Below are positions 26,517 to 36,575 of a stretch of DNA of 64,000 nucleotides, in pieces (within the stretch, counting starts at the first letter, position 1; every line of letters starts with the position of its first letter). The notes beneath the pieces are model-generated. The model was not told where the DNA came from. It saw only the letters and a program-made list of their open reading frames with translations, and searched no databases. The stretch is from Marinibacterium profundimaris (GTDB taxonomy: Bacteria > Pseudomonadota > Alphaproteobacteria > Rhodobacterales > Rhodobacteraceae): the NCBI RefSeq assembly GCF_002210095.1, contig NZ_AQQR01000003.1, positions 558,001 through 622,000 of the forward strand, in the 5' to 3' direction. A program made the position numbers and the translations under genes.

Positions 26517-29162
26517 CTAGGCCGCCCGGTTGCCCGACGGCACGGCCTCATCCGAACCCTCTGTCCGGAAACGCCGCATCAGGTTCGACAGCCTGTTGGC
26601 CTCTTCGCTCAACTGCACGCTGGCCGCGGTGGTCTCTTCGACGATGGCGGTGTTCTGCTGTGTCACCTGATCGAGATGGCCGATCCCGTTGTTGATCTCT
26701 TCCAGCCCCATGGTCTGGTCCGACACGTTCTCGGCGATCTCGGTGACCAGGCCCGAGATTTCGCCGACATGCTCCAGGATCACCTTGAGCGCATCGCCGG
26801 CATGGCTGACCAGGCGCGCGCCGTCCGAGACCTGATCCGTGCTGCGCGAGATCAGCCCCTTGATCTCCATCGCCGCGCCCGAGCATCGCTGGGCCAGCGC
26901 CCGGACCTCGGAGGCCACGACGGCAAAGCCGCGGCCCGTTTCGCCCGCGCGCGCCGCCTCGACCCCGGCGTTGAGCGCCAGCAGGTTGGTCTGGAAGGCG
27001 ATATCCTCGATCACGCCCACGATCTGCGAGATCTGGCGCGAGCTCTCCTCGATATCCGACATGGCCTGCACGGCGCGGTTCACCACCTCGGCGCCATCCT
27101 CGGTCTTGTCGCGCGCCGATTGCGCGGCGGTCTCCACCTTGCGCGTGCTCTGTGCCGTGTGGCGCGCACTGGTGGTCAGCGTGTCCAGCGCGGCGGCGGC
27201 CTGCTCCAGCGTGGCGGCCTGGCTCTCGATCCGTTTCGAAATATCGGCCGCGACCCGCGTGGTGTCCGAGGCGCTGCCGCGGATGGTGAAGACGGAGTCC
27301 AGCACCTCGGACATGGTCCCCATGAGCTGCTCAAGCGACTCGTTGAAGTCCACCTTGAGCCGGCCGAACCCCTCGGGCAGCTGCTGGTCGATCCGCGCCG
27401 TCAGGTCGCCCTTGGCCAGGGCCGTCAGCCCGACGCCGACGGCGGCCATGGCCGCGGCCTGGTCCGCCTCGCGGGCCGCGCGCTCCTGCTCGGATGCCGC
27501 GCGCTCGGCCTCGGCGCGGCGCTCCAGCGCCTCGCGCTCGACGATACCGTCGCGGAAGATGGCCAGAGAGCCCGCCATGCGCCGGATCTCCTCGCTGCTG
27601 CGCTCGAAACCGGTGACCGGGGCGAGATCGCCGTTGGCCAGACGCTCGGTGGTTGCGCTGATCGAGCGCAACGGCACCTGGATCATCCGCTTCGACAGGT
27701 AGAGCGCGAAGGCCAGCGCCAGCGCAGAGGTCACCGCGAGCCCGATCACCATCGCCTGCGCGCCGGACACCCGGTTCGAGATCTCCCCGGCCATCGCCAT
27801 GATTCCCGCTTGCGAACGGCTGCCACGCGCTTCGGAACGCTCGACGATCCGCGACGTCTCGGCGATGGTCGTCGCGGCGGCCCCGGCCGCCCTGTCGCGC
27901 GCCTCCAGCGCCGCATAGCTGTGTGCAGGCAGGCCCTGCGTGGCATCGGCCAGCACCGACAACGTGGCAAGTTCCGCCGCCAGCGCACCGTCGGACATAT
28001 CGGCATAGGCCTGCAACGCGTCTGCCGACGTGGACATCGCGCTGCCGGCCAGCCGGGCAACCGGCATGGTTTCGGCCGCGATCATGTCCATGACCGCACC
28101 CTGATAGGTGTTATACAACAGAGTGATATCCAAAAGGTCCGACAGGGCCGTGAATTCATGGTCCAGGAGCGACTGAACCGCCTCGCCGTTCGCGGCGCTG
28201 ACGTCCTCGAGGGCAATGATCGCCTCGAAATCCACATCGTCGACCAGACCGGACAACTGGATGGCAATGTCCTGCCGCGCGCGCAACAGCGCGCGCCGCT
28301 CGGCCGGATCGAGCCGATGGCCGCCCCCCAGCGTCTCGACAAACAGCTCGTGCGCGGTCCGCAACGGGGCGGTATCAACCAGGTTGGCGGACTCGGCCTC
28401 CAGCGTCGCGGTGATCTCGCCCAGATGGTCGACGGCCGCGATCGCGATATCGCGCATGATCGACCTGAAGCCCGGGTTGCGTTCGGTTCCCATGGCCAGG
28501 ATCATCCCCGAGAGCATGTTGATCTCGGCTTGCGCCCGCAGGAGCTCCTGCAAGATGTGAAATTCGTTCTCGACCAGCCCGCCGACGGTCTCGTCGATCT
28601 GGTTGATCGCCGCCTCCGCGCCGAGGCTGAGATCGAAATAGGCGGTGTCGGCCAGCTCGGTCAGCTTGATCTCCATCTCCTGGGAGACGCCATGAAGCTC
28701 CTGCAGGTCGGTGTCGATCGCTGCTTCGTTGGCATCGACCTCGCGCCGCGCGGCGATCAGGGCCCCCAGGGCCGCGCCGATCGTATCCGCCTCGGCCTGG
28801 AAGGCCTGGCGGTCCTCCGGGGAAAGGGCCGCGATGGCCTCCTGCAGTCCGCGTATCGCCGCGCCGGCATTGTCCTCTGCCTCTGCCAGCCCGTCTGGTC
28901 CGACGCGCAGAACCACGTTGGCGGCCGCCTCGGCCCGGAAGGAGGCCTTGAGCAGGCGGCTGCTGTTCTCCATCTCGGGCAGCCACTCCTCTGAGAGGCT
29001 GCGCATTTCCGACGAAACCTGCACGAACACGACCACGGCGAGCACACCGATCACCGCCGATACGCTGCCGATCGCCAGCAGGATCGCCGTGACCTTTGCA
29101 CTGAGACTGGGAAGGAAACCGCGATGGCCGCGGCCCGATGGCGAAGAGGTCTGTTGCGTCAT
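26517..29162 (-). CDS. Methyl-accepting chemotaxis protein with large periplasmic domain
   Basis: An 881-residue transducer. Membrane helix 1 at about 22-48 and helix 2 at about 470-490 enclose a helical periplasmic sensor of about 420 residues. A HAMP domain ([16 protein letters not shown]) and a second HAMP-like segment ([13 protein letters not shown]) lead to the signalling coiled coil with the conserved tip [15 protein letters not shown]. The C-terminus lacks the NWETF tether for CheR/CheB. The start is ATG 29160-29162; an extension of the frame upstream is not credible. No other chemotaxis gene is near. The adjacent orphan binding-protein gene could supply a ligand-bound partner. Confidence 0.93.
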   Translation of the reverse strand: MTQQTSSPSGRGHRGFLPSLSAKVTAILLAIGSVSAVIGVLAVVVFVQVSSEMRSLSEEWLPEMENSSRLLKASFRAEAAANVVLRVGPDGLAEAEDNAGAAIRGLQEAIAALSPEDRQAFQAEADTIGAALGALIAARREVDANEAAIDTDLQELHGVSQEMEIKLTELADTAYFDLSLGAEAAINQIDETVGGLVENEFHILQELLRAQAEINMLSGMILAMGTERNPGFRSIMRDIAIAAVDHLGEITATLEAESANLVDTAPLRTAHELFVETLGGGHRLDPAERRALLRARQDIAIQLSGLVDDVDFEAIIALEDVSAANGEAVQSLLDHEFTALSDLLDITLLYNTYQGAVMDMIAAETMPVARLAGSAMSTSADALQAYADMSDGALAAELATLSVLADATQGLPAHSYAALEARDRAAGAAATTIAETSRIVERSEARGSRSQAGIMAMAGEISNRVSGAQAMVIGLAVTSALALAFALYLSKRMIQVPLRSISATTERLANGDLAPVTGFERSSEEIRRMAGSLAIFRDGIVEREALERRAEAERAASEQERAAREADQAAAMAAVGVGLTALAKGDLTARIDQQLPEGFGRLKVDFNESLEQLMGTMSEVLDSVFTIRGSASDTTRVAADISKRIESQAATLEQAAAALDTLTTSARHTAQSTRKVETAAQSARDKTEDGAEVVNRAVQAMSDIEESSRQISQIVGVIEDIAFQTNLLALNAGVEAARAGETGRGFAVVASEVRALAQRCSGAAMEIKGLISRSTDQVSDGARLVSHAGDALKVILEHVGEISGLVTEIAENVSDQTMGLEEINNGIGHLDQVTQQNTAIVEETTAASVQLSEEANRLSNLMRRFRTEGSDEAVPSGNRAA

Positions 29163-29357
29163 GATCGGCCCTTGTTGTGCCTGTCCTGTAACGGCAGTCC
29201 CGTCTCGGGATCCTGCCACCGTGCGGCTGCCAGGTTGGTCACATCCTTGCAGCCTGGCCGTCCGCGTTGGCCTGACCGCGTCGGCCCGTGCGTGGCGGAC
29301 CTGTTGCGGCGGCCTTTCTGCAGCGGCCACGTCGGGATCGTCTGGTCGCGCTGGTTC

Positions 29358-29387
29358 CCCTGACCCGAGGCGTGCCCTGGGTCAGGG
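29358..29387 (-). terminator. Stem-loop downstream of the orphan binding-protein gene
   Basis: CCCTGACCC at 29358-29366 pairs with GGGTCAGGG at 29379-29387 around a 12-base loop, 15 bases beyond the stop of the binding-protein gene. There is no T-run, so it is a candidate terminator or 3-prime stabiliser only. Confidence 0.45.
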
Positions 29388-29401
29388 AGGTCACGCCAGG
29401 G

Positions 29402-30574
29402 TCAGGAGCCCCCGGAGCCCGCGACGGGCTGGAAATCACCCTCGGCGGTGATGCGCGTCAGGAAGACAGAGTCCATGCCCTGGTTGTCGTCCGGCCCGAA
29501 GGTCATGGTCACGCCGCCGAAATCCACCTCGCGCAGCCCGTTCAGCGCCGCGAGAAAGCCCGCGCGGGTCAGCCTGGGGCCCGCGGCCTCAAGCGCCTCG
29601 ATCACGAGACGGCCGGCGAGATAGCCTTCGAGGCTGACGAAGCCCGGCTCCACCGCCGGGTCCAGCGCCGCAAGCGCCCGGGTGTAATCCGCGACCAGCG
29701 GCAGGCTGTCGTCCCACGGGAAGGGCACGACCTGGCTGATGATCACGCCCTCGCCGGCCTCGCCCAGTTCCTGCGCGAGAGCATCGGAGCCCACGAAGGA
29801 GATGTTCACGAAGGTCGGATCGAGCTTCAGCTTGCGCGCAAGCTTGATGAACTCGGCCACCGGCTTGTAGGCGCCGACCATTACCACCGCATCCGGCTCG
29901 GCCTTGCGGATGTCCAGCAGCGCCTTCTTCACGGCGACGGTGTTGCGCGTGTATGTGCCCGTGGCCGCTAGCGTCATGCCGCGCCGCTCCAGCGCCTCTG
30001 TCACGCCGTTCAGGCCGACCCGGCCAAAGCCGTCGTCCTGGTAGAGCAACGCGATCGTATCCATGCCCCGTTCATCGACCAGGTAGCGGATCCAGGCTTC
30101 GGTCTCGGCAAAGTAGGAGGCGCGGACATTGAAGATGTTGCCATGGCTTGCGTCGCGCAGGAAGCCCGCGCCGGTGAAGGCGCCGATATAAGGCATCTGC
30201 GCCTCTGTTGAGATCGGCTGGGTGGCCGAGGCGGTCGGGGTGCCGACCATGCCGACAAGGCCCAGGTGCCCGTCGCCCGAGATCAGCGCCTTCACCTGGT
30301 CGATCGAGCGATCGGGTTCATAGCCGTCATCGAAACTGTCCAGGACGATCTGCCGGCCGTGGATTCCCCCGGCGGCATTGGCCTCGGCAAAGGCGGCGCG
30401 CAAACCGGTCTGCATCCCTAGGCCAAGCGCCGCGGCCGGACCTTCCAGCGCGGCCACCTGGGCAAAGGTGACCTGGTCCGCGCTCACGCCCTCGGCGGCT
30501 CGAAGCGGTGCGGGCGAGACTGCGATCGCGCCGGTGGCCAGTGCGGCGACAAGTGAGGCGGCTATTCGGTTCAT
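29402..30574 (-). CDS. Orphan LivK-type periplasmic binding protein
   Basis: A 390-residue protein of the branched-chain amino acid binding family (Peripla_BP_6). Signal peptide 1-27 (cleavage LRA/AEG), then the fold: VTFAQVAALEGPAAALG, GGIHGRQIVLDSFDDGYEP, and the GLVGMVGTPTASAT ligand loop. The ligand of such proteins ranges from amino acids to aromatic acids and amides. No LivHMFG genes are adjacent, so it either serves a transporter encoded elsewhere or feeds the neighbouring chemoreceptor. Good signal and length; no truncation. Confidence 0.9.
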   Translation of the reverse strand: MNRIAASLVAALATGAIAVSPAPLRAAEGVSADQVTFAQVAALEGPAAALGLGMQTGLRAAFAEANAAGGIHGRQIVLDSFDDGYEPDRSIDQVKALISGDGHLGLVGMVGTPTASATQPISTEAQMPYIGAFTGAGFLRDASHGNIFNVRASYFAETEAWIRYLVDERGMDTIALLYQDDGFGRVGLNGVTEALERRGMTLAATGTYTRNTVAVKKALLDIRKAEPDAVVMVGAYKPVAEFIKLARKLKLDPTFVNISFVGSDALAQELGEAGEGVIISQVVPFPWDDSLPLVADYTRALAALDPAVEPGFVSLEGYLAGRLVIEALEAAGPRLTRAGFLAALNGLREVDFGGVTMTFGPDDNQGMDSVFLTRITAEGDFQPVAGSGGS

Positions 30575-30764
30575 GTGGGCTCTCCTGCGTCATGCGTCGG
30601 GCGGAGAGTCCGTCAAAACCCTTAACGAAGCGCTAGCTTGCGACAAAAGAGGCCGGAAAGTGCCGTCAATTCGAGGCGGATTGCTCCCGGCCCCTGCCAA
30701 AGTCCCTCGCACGTTGCGACTGGCCGCGCCTGGCGAACCTGGCATGGGCTGCAGCCTCGGGGTC

Positions 30765-31508
30765 CTAAAGCGATTTGACCACTTCGCGGCTCAGGGTCAT
30801 GTAGGCCTTCGCCGCATCGTGCGAGGGGGCGAAGCTGCCGACCGGAGCGCGATGCACGCCCATCTTCTCGACATCGGTCGAGGCGGGAATGGTCACGTCG
30901 AGGAAGCGCTTGGCATGGTCCTTTCGCATCCGGCGCATGGTCTCGCCATGCAGCTTCTTGGTGCCCTGGGCCATGGAAAAGAACGCCCGGATCTTGCGCT
31001 TCTCCAGCCCGTGGTCCTTGAAGAACTCCAGCAGCTGCGCAAAGGTCCGTTCCGACAGCGTCGTCGGGATCACCGGCACCACGATCGCATCGGCGGCGCG
31101 GAACACGGCTTCGGACAGGGTCGAGATGTTGGGCGGGCAATCCAGCACGACGCAATCGTATTCTTCCCTGACCCCGCGCAGCGCCTTGCCCAACCGGGAC
31201 TGGCTGCGTTTCATCCGCGACAGGAAGACATCGAAATCGCGGAAGTTCATGTTGGCCGGCAGGATGTCGAGGTTGTCGAAATCGCTGCCCCGGATCGCAT
31301 CCGAGATCCGCTCGGCCCGGGTGAAGAACCGCTTTCCCGTCAGCCCCCTGGACGGACGCACCCGGAAATAGAAGCCCGAGGCGCCCTGCGGATCGAGATC
31401 GCAGAGCAGGACGCGGTGCCCGGATTGCGCCAGGGAATAGGCCAGGTTGACCGCGCAGGCCGTCTTGCCCACGCCGCCCTTGTTCGAATAGCTCGCGATG
31501 ATCTTCAT
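30765..31508 (-). CDS. ParA-family ATPase
   Basis: A 247-residue deviant Walker ATPase: KGGVGKT at 10-16, the conserved LLCDLDPQGASG (Walker A-prime region) and YDCVVLDCPPNISTL (Walker B). These proteins dimerise with ATP, bind DNA nonspecifically and position plasmids, chromosomes or protein assemblies. No ParB gene or parS-like repeat is nearby, so a cargo other than an origin is likely. Its ATG overlaps the stop of nothing upstream but shares four bases with the end of the CHAD gene (31505-31508), so it is translated directly after the CHAD protein. Confidence 0.88.
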   Translation of the reverse strand: MKIIASYSNKGGVGKTACAVNLAYSLAQSGHRVLLCDLDPQGASGFYFRVRPSRGLTGKRFFTRAERISDAIRGSDFDNLDILPANMNFRDFDVFLSRMKRSQSRLGKALRGVREEYDCVVLDCPPNISTLSEAVFRAADAIVVPVIPTTLSERTFAQLLEFFKDHGLEKRKIRAFFSMAQGTKKLHGETMRRMRKDHAKRFLDVTIPASTDVEKMGVHRAPVGSFAPSHDAAKAYMTLSREVVKSL

Positions 31509-33040
31509 GCGCTGGCCTTCCCCGGCTTGAAGAGCGACCGAACCCGGGTGCGGGTCGTGTCGGAATCGAAGGCCGCAAAGCTGCTGACGACACGGGCCCT
31601 GTGGTCGAGCTGCCTGCCGTGCAGGAGCGAGATCAGCGCGCCGACGGCGGCGGCGATCTCGACCGCGTCCGGCGTGGTGTTCGGATCAAGCCGGTCCAGC
31701 ATCTCGTGCAACTCGGCCTGCTGGACCGCGCAATCGTTGAAATCGCCCAGCGTATTCTGAAGCTTCTTCAGGGATTTCAGAACCTTCGCCGTCTCGGCCG
31801 GGTCGAAGAGCGGCGCGAAGATCTCGATCAGGTAGCGCAGCTTCTTGCACTGGATCCGCAGCGCGTGGATCTGTTCGTCCTCGGTGTCGTCGTCGATCGT
31901 TGCGGCGATCCTGCAGACCTTGCGATACCGTTTCCAGGTCAGCGCCTGGGCGAAATCCAAGGCGTCGCGCCCTGCTGCCGGGCCCCTGTGCAGCTTCTTG
32001 CGGGAGGCGACCAGCTTCTCAAGCGACCGGACCTCCTTCGCATAGGCCTCGCTGCGCAGGCGCCGGCCCAGCGTCCTGCGCGCCGTCTCGCGGTCCGTGG
32101 CGAGGCTGTCGAAGAGCTTTTCCAGCCCCGGGCGAAACTCTTCCGGCGCCATCGCGGTGTAGCGGCCGCGTTCCAGCATGTAGACGTCAAGGTCCCGCAG
32201 CCGGCCGGTAGGCGCCATGAGCGCGTTGAACCGGGACCTGAGCTCTTCGGTCTGCTCGGCCGTGTAGACCCCCTTGAAGAGCGAGACGACCGACCGGATC
32301 CGGCGCAAGGCGACGCGGTAGTCGTGCAGGAACTCGGTGTCGAGATCCGCGATCACCCCGTGCTCGTTCCGCCGGGCCGCGGCCAGATTGGCCCTTATGA
32401 CGGCATTGGCCACGCGAAAGGCGCTGTCGGTCGGCGCCATCTCGACGCGGGGCTTGTTGCTGTATGCCGCCTCGGGCCCGGCGAGGGCGCAAGCGACCTC
32501 GCCCGGATTGTCCGGTTCCCGGCCGAGCGCGGTCACCAGCGCGCGCAGCTGCGCCATCTCGGCGTCATAGCCGCGCAGCGGCCGGAACTCGACCAGCGCG
32601 GCGCGCCGGCCCGCCTCGGTCGCAAACAGAAGGACGCGGCATCGCGCGACGGTCTTGTCCAGGTCGTCGACCAGCTTCAGGCCCTGGCGCCGCACCTGGC
32701 CCTTGGCCAGCGGCAGCAACACCCGAAGCGGATCCACGCAGGCGGCAAGTTCCGCAGTGACCTCTCCGTAGGGCATCGCCTGCACGAAACCGGGATCTGC
32801 CGCCGCCTGCCGCAGGGGCGCGGCGCCGGCGCGCAGCAATAGCATGTCGGGCCCGGCCGCGACCAGCATCCGGCCCGATCCCATCAACGATCCGTCGAAG
32901 GTATCGAGCAGCGCGAAGTCCTCGGTCGTGTCCTCGTCATCGGCCAGCACACGCGCCGTGCCAAGACTGGCCCCCGCGAGATCGTCCAGCCCCGGATCGG
33001 CGAGAAGAACTGTATCCAGGCTGCGAGGCTGCCGTGTCAT
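31505..33040 (-). CDS. CHAD-domain protein with divergent CYTH-like N-terminus
   Basis: A 511-residue protein. The C-terminal half (about 215-500) is a CHAD domain: HDYRVALRRIRSVVSLFK and IHALRIQCKKLRYLIEIF are the two His/Arg/Lys helices that bind polyphosphate in studied members. The N-terminal part (about 10-190) has weak CYTH (triphosphate tunnel) features such as FALLDTFDGSLMGSGRML and VEFRPLRG, but the usual EIERKF start is missing, so catalytic activity is doubtful. ATG at 33038-33040, AGGGA about 11 bases upstream. It overlaps the ParA gene. CHAD proteins commonly sit on polyphosphate granules; together with ParA this suggests placement of such a granule, which is inference. Confidence 0.85.
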   Translation of the reverse strand: MTRQPRSLDTVLLADPGLDDLAGASLGTARVLADDEDTTEDFALLDTFDGSLMGSGRMLVAAGPDMLLLRAGAAPLRQAAADPGFVQAMPYGEVTAELAACVDPLRVLLPLAKGQVRRQGLKLVDDLDKTVARCRVLLFATEAGRRAALVEFRPLRGYDAEMAQLRALVTALGREPDNPGEVACALAGPEAAYSNKPRVEMAPTDSAFRVANAVIRANLAAARRNEHGVIADLDTEFLHDYRVALRRIRSVVSLFKGVYTAEQTEELRSRFNALMAPTGRLRDLDVYMLERGRYTAMAPEEFRPGLEKLFDSLATDRETARRTLGRRLRSEAYAKEVRSLEKLVASRKKLHRGPAAGRDALDFAQALTWKRYRKVCRIAATIDDDTEDEQIHALRIQCKKLRYLIEIFAPLFDPAETAKVLKSLKKLQNTLGDFNDCAVQQAELHEMLDRLDPNTTPDAVEIAAAVGALISLLHGRQLDHRARVVSSFAAFDSDTTRTRVRSLFKPGKASA

Positions 33041-33218
33041 TATGTCGAAGTCCCTACCCGTTCCGCCGCCGCGCCGCGATGCGCAGGAGCTATCCGGTTG
33101 TGTCACGGACGCCGCGCAAGATCCAGCCGAGGCGGGAAATGTTCCCGGGCCAACAGATCGACCGGGGCCACCCGGCCTGCGGCCGCACATCGGGCAGCTC
33201 CGGCCCCGCTGCGCGCCA

Positions 33219-34400
33219 TCAGTCGAGCGAGACGAGTACCTCGCTGACCTTCCCGGGATCGTATTTCTCGCCCGAGGCATCGGCGAGCGGGAGCGTGACG
33301 CAGGGAATGCCGTGCCGCTCGGTCACCGCCCGGCACTCTGCCGCCTTGCGCGAGCTGTCGCAGAGCACGTGGCTGATCAGCCGGTGCGCGGGCACGTCCT
33401 GCCCCGCATCGGCGCGCAGGGGCGCCAGCAAAGCCGCGACCTGATCCGACAGGTCATGCCCCAGTGCCTCGGGATCGTGGCCCAGGCTGGGCAGGTAAAG
33501 CTTTGGTACCGGCTGCGCCGCGACGCTGCGCCCGACACCGGCCGGCAGCAGCGTGGCGACCACGCTCGAATACAGGCTGCCGGGCGAGTAACAGATCACG
33601 TCGGCCTGCGAGATCATCTTGCGATTCCGCTTGGGCAGGGAAATCGCGTCGGGCGCGATCTCGGCCCGGCCGTCGCTGAGAAAGGCCCGGGTGATGCGCT
33701 GTTTCAGCGGCGCGACCTCCTTGCCGGTGATCAGCCTCTGCCCGATCACCGGCGTGCCGTCGTCCAGCTCCACGCCCAGCTGCAGATTGGCATCCACGAC
33801 CGAACGCACGGTGCCGCGCACGTCGACCATCTTGGACATCAGGAACATCACCGGCTCAAGCGCGCGATCATGGCCCAGGTAGCCGCCAACGATGATCAGG
33901 TTGCCGATGCTGGCGTTGCGATAGTCGAAATCGGCCGGCGCCTGTTCGGCGAAATCCTGAAGAAAGGCCTGGATCAGCTTGCGCATCGGTTGCGAGATCG
34001 CCTTGACCAGCGGATGCTTGCCCTCGGTCATCGCGCGCACCTCGGCCGCCAGCTCGCGCTGCGGGGCATCGCGCGGCAGGCGATGCGCGAAGAGCTTGTA
34101 GATGTCGGGCTGGCCCAGCACGGTTTCATCCGCCAGCGCCATAAGCCGGCTGCGCAGATCGCCGATGGCCGGCATGTCGAAGCTCTGCCGCAGGATCTGG
34201 GAACTGCCACCGCTGTCGAACGGCGTGATCAGGTGGGCCGAGTTGAACGTGTAGCGTTTCAGGTTGCGCGAGATGGCGTTCAGCGCGCTGCCCCCCGAAA
34301 AGAACAGGATCCGCGGCCCGTGGTGCGGCGCGCTGAGCGCCCGCAGCACCCGCAGGCCGCTGGGCAGATCCATCTCGCGCTCGACCCTTATCCTTGTCAT
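33219..34400 (-). CDS. CofD-like (YvcK/CofD fold) protein of the GAK set
   Basis: A 393-residue Rossmann-type protein of the CofD/YvcK family: ILFFSGGSALN at 31-41 (nucleotide loop), LITPFDSGGSS (substrate loop), LIIVGGYLG and a VICYSPGSLYSSVVATLL segment. CofD transfers phospholactate to a flavin precursor; YvcK binds UDP-sugars. This member belongs to neither by context, since no F420 genes are present, and it occurs with ATP-grasp, HprK-like and amphi-Trp genes, the GAK association. It is divergent from the Nudix gene by 98 bases, so a shared control region lies between. The reaction is unknown. Confidence 0.85.
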   Translation of the reverse strand: MTRIRVEREMDLPSGLRVLRALSAPHHGPRILFFSGGSALNAISRNLKRYTFNSAHLITPFDSGGSSQILRQSFDMPAIGDLRSRLMALADETVLGQPDIYKLFAHRLPRDAPQRELAAEVRAMTEGKHPLVKAISQPMRKLIQAFLQDFAEQAPADFDYRNASIGNLIIVGGYLGHDRALEPVMFLMSKMVDVRGTVRSVVDANLQLGVELDDGTPVIGQRLITGKEVAPLKQRITRAFLSDGRAEIAPDAISLPKRNRKMISQADVICYSPGSLYSSVVATLLPAGVGRSVAAQPVPKLYLPSLGHDPEALGHDLSDQVAALLAPLRADAGQDVPAHRLISHVLCDSSRKAAECRAVTERHGIPCVTLPLADASGEKYDPGKVSEVLVSLD

Positions 34401-34498
34401 GCTCTTGTATCCGTTCCTTCACGTTGGGCCCCGCCTGCCCCGCCGCCCCGGACCGAGATCCGTCTTGGAATCGTCACCGGGGTCGGGGATAAGGGCCC

Positions 34499-34954
34499 AT
34501 GTTTCCCGACCCTTCCATACGCGCCACGGCCCGCGCCGTCATCCGCCGGAATGGCGTCGTCCTGGTGCAGGTGAAGCAGGATGCCGAGGGGCGCCGCTTT
34601 TTCACCCTGCCCGGCGGCCGGCAGGAGCCGGGCGAGACGCTGGCGGACTGCGTCCGGCGCGAATGCCTGGAGGAAATCGGCGTGGCGCCCGAGATCAGCG
34701 ATGTGCTGCACGTGGCCGATGTCCTTCGCATCCGCCCCGACGGCACGCGGCACCTGAGCGAGGTGCTTTTTGCCTGCACCGTGCCCGACAGCTATGCCCC
34801 AAGGATGGGGGCGGCCCCCGACAAGCGGCAGATCGCCACGGTCTGGGCCGATCCGGCGGCCGAGGGCACATCGTTCCAGCCGCGCTACGATCTGGCGCTG
34901 ACCCGGCCGGACGCGCCCGTCTACCTCGGAGCCCTGCGCAATGAACCTGCCTAA
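34499..34954 (+). CDS. Nudix hydrolase
   Basis: A 151-residue pyrophosphohydrolase acting on nucleoside diphosphate-X compounds. The Nudix box is complete, GRQEPGETLADCVRRECLEEIGV, with the metal-binding Glu residues of RECLEE; it is flanked by a normal first strand (RAVIRRNGVVLVQVK). AAGGG precedes the ATG. First gene of the plus-strand GAK operon and overlapping the next gene by 14 bases. The C-terminal part (from about 110) is longer than the minimal fold and may set substrate choice, which cannot be predicted. Confidence 0.9.
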   Translation: MFPDPSIRATARAVIRRNGVVLVQVKQDAEGRRFFTLPGGRQEPGETLADCVRRECLEEIGVAPEISDVLHVADVLRIRPDGTRHLSEVLFACTVPDSYAPRMGAAPDKRQIATVWADPAAEGTSFQPRYDLALTRPDAPVYLGALRNEPA

Positions 34955-36575
34955 GGCAGCAGACGAGAACATGTCCTTCCTGCTGGCCGAGCTGGACGGC
35001 CAGTTGCTGCGACTACAGCGCTATTTCGACGCGCCGTCCCCGGAGATCGCGCAGGCGCTGATGCAGCGCGGCGGGTATTCGCAGAACCTGTCGGCGCGGG
35101 TGCGCAAGGCCTGCATCTCGGGGCTGCTGCGGGTCAAGGGCAGCCAGGACCGGCAGCTGCACCTGCAGGGCATCGACACGGTCGCGCGCAACCTCGACCT
35201 GATCTCGCGCCTGGCGCGCCGCGCGGTACGCCATGCCGAGGACGTGCAGCGCAAGAAGCTGCTGCGCCCCGAGGCGTTCGTCAAACCGGTCAAGGCCGTC
35301 CGCAAGCAGGTCGGGCGCGTCCACCAGGCGCTGCAGTCGCGCGACAGCCGCCGCGCCGTGCAGATCGGCCAGACCCGGACCGAGCTTGACCGGTTCTACG
35401 ACCAGATCTTTCGCACCTATACCCGCGACATGCAGGGGTCGAAGCACACCGAAGACCTGTCCCACGCCCTGCTGACCGCGAACGAGGTCCACCGCATGGG
35501 CGAGGCGCTGCAGGGCATCAGCGAGGCGATCCTGTCGATAACCATCGGCCAGACCGTCCAGTTCGAACGCTATTTCACCCTGCGCAGCGTGCTGGCCGGG
35601 CTCGGCGGGGACGATGACGACATAACGCTTCAGCCACTGGCCGAGACGCGCTCGGGCAGTGCCGTGTCGAGCGTGTCGATGCGGGACGCGCAGGGCGCAC
35701 CGATGGACGCGGTGTTCAAGGATGGCGACCGCAAGAAGGTCAAGGAAGAACGCGTCGGCGTGAAAAGCTGGAACTCGGTCTATCCCGGGCTCGCGCCCAA
35801 GATCCTCTCATACGAGAAAAGCGGCGACAGCGCCGCGCTGCTGATTGAACATCTCAGCGGCGAGACCTTCGAGGACATCGTTCTGGGCGGCTCCGCCGCG
35901 CGGCTGGGCGAGGCGCAGAAGGCGCTTCACAAGACCGTCCGCGACATCTGGCGCCGCACCCGCACCGAGGACCGGGCCGAGATGCGCGCGATGGACCAGT
36001 TGGCCGGCCGCATGGCCGATGTCTACCGCATGCACCCCGAATTCCCGCGCCGCGCGCAAAGCATCCAGGGGCTGGATATCCCCAGCCTCGACCAGCTGAT
36101 CGCAACCGCGGCCGCGCGCGAAAAGAGCCTGTCGGCGCCGTTCTCCGTCTGGATCCACGGGGATTTCAACCTGGACAACGTGATCTACGACCCGCTGGAC
36201 AAGAAGGTCCGCTTCATCGACCTGCACCGGTCCCGCTACCAGGATTACGTGCAGGACGTGTCGGTCTTCATGGTGTCGAACTACCGGCTGCAGGTGCTGG
36301 ACGCCGGCACCCGGGCGCGGATCGCCGACGTGGCCTGCGCCATGCACGCCATGGCCGCCAAGTTCGCCGCGCGCGCGGGCGACAGGACCTTCGAATACCG
36401 CCTGGCCCTGGGCCTCGCGCGGTCCTTCGCCAGTTCCACCCGCTTCATCGTCGATGCCGGTCAGGCCAGGCGGATGGTGCTGCGGGCCCGCTACATTCTG
36501 GAAACCGCGCTCGCCGTGCCCGAGGGCAAGGAGACACGGTTCAAACTGCCTACAAGGATGCTGTTCAGTGACTGA
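34941..36575 (+). CDS. PhoU-like domain fused to an APH-type phosphotransferase
   Basis: A 544-residue two-part protein. Residues about 1-220 are all helical with repeating charged heptads, resembling PhoU or PhoU-related proteins (ALMQRGGYSQNLSARV, LDLISRLARRAVRHAEDV). Residues about 240-530 are an aminoglycoside-phosphotransferase-type kinase: a Lys in DAVFKDGDRKKVKEE, catalytic loop WIHGDFNLDNVIYD near 404, metal site RFIDLHRSRYQD near 425 (D in the DFG position). The substrate could be a small metabolite or protein. ATG at 34941 with CGGAG ten bases upstream, inside the Nudix gene; a second ATG at 34971 is possible. Its end overlaps the ATP-grasp gene by 8 bases. Confidence 0.83.
   Translation: MNLPKAADENMSFLLAELDGQLLRLQRYFDAPSPEIAQALMQRGGYSQNLSARVRKACISGLLRVKGSQDRQLHLQGIDTVARNLDLISRLARRAVRHAEDVQRKKLLRPEAFVKPVKAVRKQVGRVHQALQSRDSRRAVQIGQTRTELDRFYDQIFRTYTRDMQGSKHTEDLSHALLTANEVHRMGEALQGISEAILSITIGQTVQFERYFTLRSVLAGLGGDDDDITLQPLAETRSGSAVSSVSMRDAQGAPMDAVFKDGDRKKVKEERVGVKSWNSVYPGLAPKILSYEKSGDSAALLIEHLSGETFEDIVLGGSAARLGEAQKALHKTVRDIWRRTRTEDRAEMRAMDQLAGRMADVYRMHPEFPRRAQSIQGLDIPSLDQLIATAAAREKSLSAPFSVWIHGDFNLDNVIYDPLDKKVRFIDLHRSRYQDYVQDVSVFMVSNYRLQVLDAGTRARIADVACAMHAMAAKFAARAGDRTFEYRLALGLARSFASSTRFIVDAGQARRMVLRARYILETALAVPEGKETRFKLPTRMLFSD

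Noticed and set aside
30765-31508. ParA as evidence of a plasmid origin
   Set aside because: No ParB, Rep gene or iteron-like repeats are near; the gene overlaps a CHAD gene instead.
33219-34400. CofD-like gene as evidence of F420 synthesis
   Set aside because: No other F420 genes are present and the context is the GAK set.
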